Assembly (NCBI GenBank): GCA_947561715.1
Contig: OX387201.1
Span: 7,272,001 to 7,336,000, forward strand
Source of the DNA: Ascidia mentula
Taxonomy: Eukaryota > Chordata > Ascidiacea > Phlebobranchia > Ascidiidae
Direction of reading: 5' to 3'
DNA: 64,000 nucleotides
In this document: positions 63,676-64,000 of the stretch, one piece after another
Layout of the letters: each line of letters opens with the position of its first letter
Numbering within the stretch: position 1 is the stretch's first letter
Position numbers and translations under genes: made by a program
The notes under the pieces: model-generated
Told to the model about the DNA's origin: nothing
Database searches by the model: none
What the model saw: only the letters and a program-made list of their open reading frames with translations

Positions 63676-64000
63676 GAAAAGGGGCCCAAATTTAAATAAT
63701 CGACATTCGCGACATTATTAAGTCATAACCATTGATAAGATCAGCAACCCGTTGATAATGTATTTGGAGTACAACTTAACAGCATATTAATGTGAAAATG
63801 CAACCGCTTTGAACAACATTAGTCGTTATGTTTGATGAGGATTAGTAGCTTGTCCCTCTTTAAAATGAAAACAGGCAAATACTAATTTAAAGACGATTTG
63901 CATTTTATTCAAGTCGATTTTAAGTTGCTTTTAACTTCGCAACCGAATGAATTTCACTTTAGTACACGTAACGACCTCTAGCGGAAAAGAGTTATGATGC
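63676..64000. other. Downstream flank, nothing seen
   Basis: A+T-rich sequence after the MYT1-type gene, with no open frame or repeat of note. Confidence 0.5.

Overview
This looks like nuclear DNA of an invertebrate chordate, most likely a solitary tunicate of the Ciona type. The reasons are small introns (about 60-900 bp), about 60% A+T, orthologues of vertebrate genes (GREB1, delta glutamate receptor, MYT1, TFIIS) packed within 64 kb, and several start codons lying 18-40 nt after a splice-acceptor-like AG, as expected where mRNAs are capped by spliced-leader trans-splicing. The genus is an inference; no species marker is visible.

Layout. 331-961 (-): first coding exon of a membrane protein that runs off the left edge. 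3045-3690 (-): two-exon, 85-codon gene of unknown function. 7120-9132 (-): complete seven-exon TFIIS (TCEA-type) elongation factor, 298 aa. 9.2-12 kb: no gene seen, one CA repeat. 12054-26506 (-): GREB1/GREB1L orthologue with a glycosyltransferase-like C-terminal half. 26.5-30.0 kb: no supported gene. 30038-30663 (+): two-exon, 188-aa nuclear-looking protein with two CxxC pairs, unknown. 31253-38177 (-): complete 20-exon delta-type ionotropic glutamate receptor (GRID-like), 966 aa. 38590-38937 (+): doubtful small secreted-protein ORF. 39801-45601 (+): nine-exon, 1144-aa, apparently disordered protein that I do not recognise; a tRNA-derived SINE lies in its third intron. 45.7-56.7 kb: about 11 kb without a supported gene. 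56769-63217 (+): complete 19-exon MYT1/ST18-type CCHHC zinc-finger factor, 1213 aa, with two palindromic MITE-like elements in its introns.

The genes do not form one pathway. TFIIS, GREB1 and MYT1 all act in transcription or chromatin; GRID and MYT1 are neuronal in other animals. For TFIIS, GRID, the 1144-aa gene, the 188-aa gene and MYT1 I walked every exon junction by hand and the reading phases close from start to stop. For GREB1 the first 15 exons close in phase, while the middle and C-terminal half were placed by similarity blocks.

No CRISPR array, operon, retrovirus-like element or intact tRNA/rRNA gene was seen. The most unusual items are the unrecognised 1144-aa and 188-aa genes, the divergent pore motif and alternative tail of the glutamate receptor, GREB1 with a conserved acidic glycosyltransferase motif in a lineage thought to lack oestrogen receptor, and the paired finger/intron pattern of the MYT1 gene.
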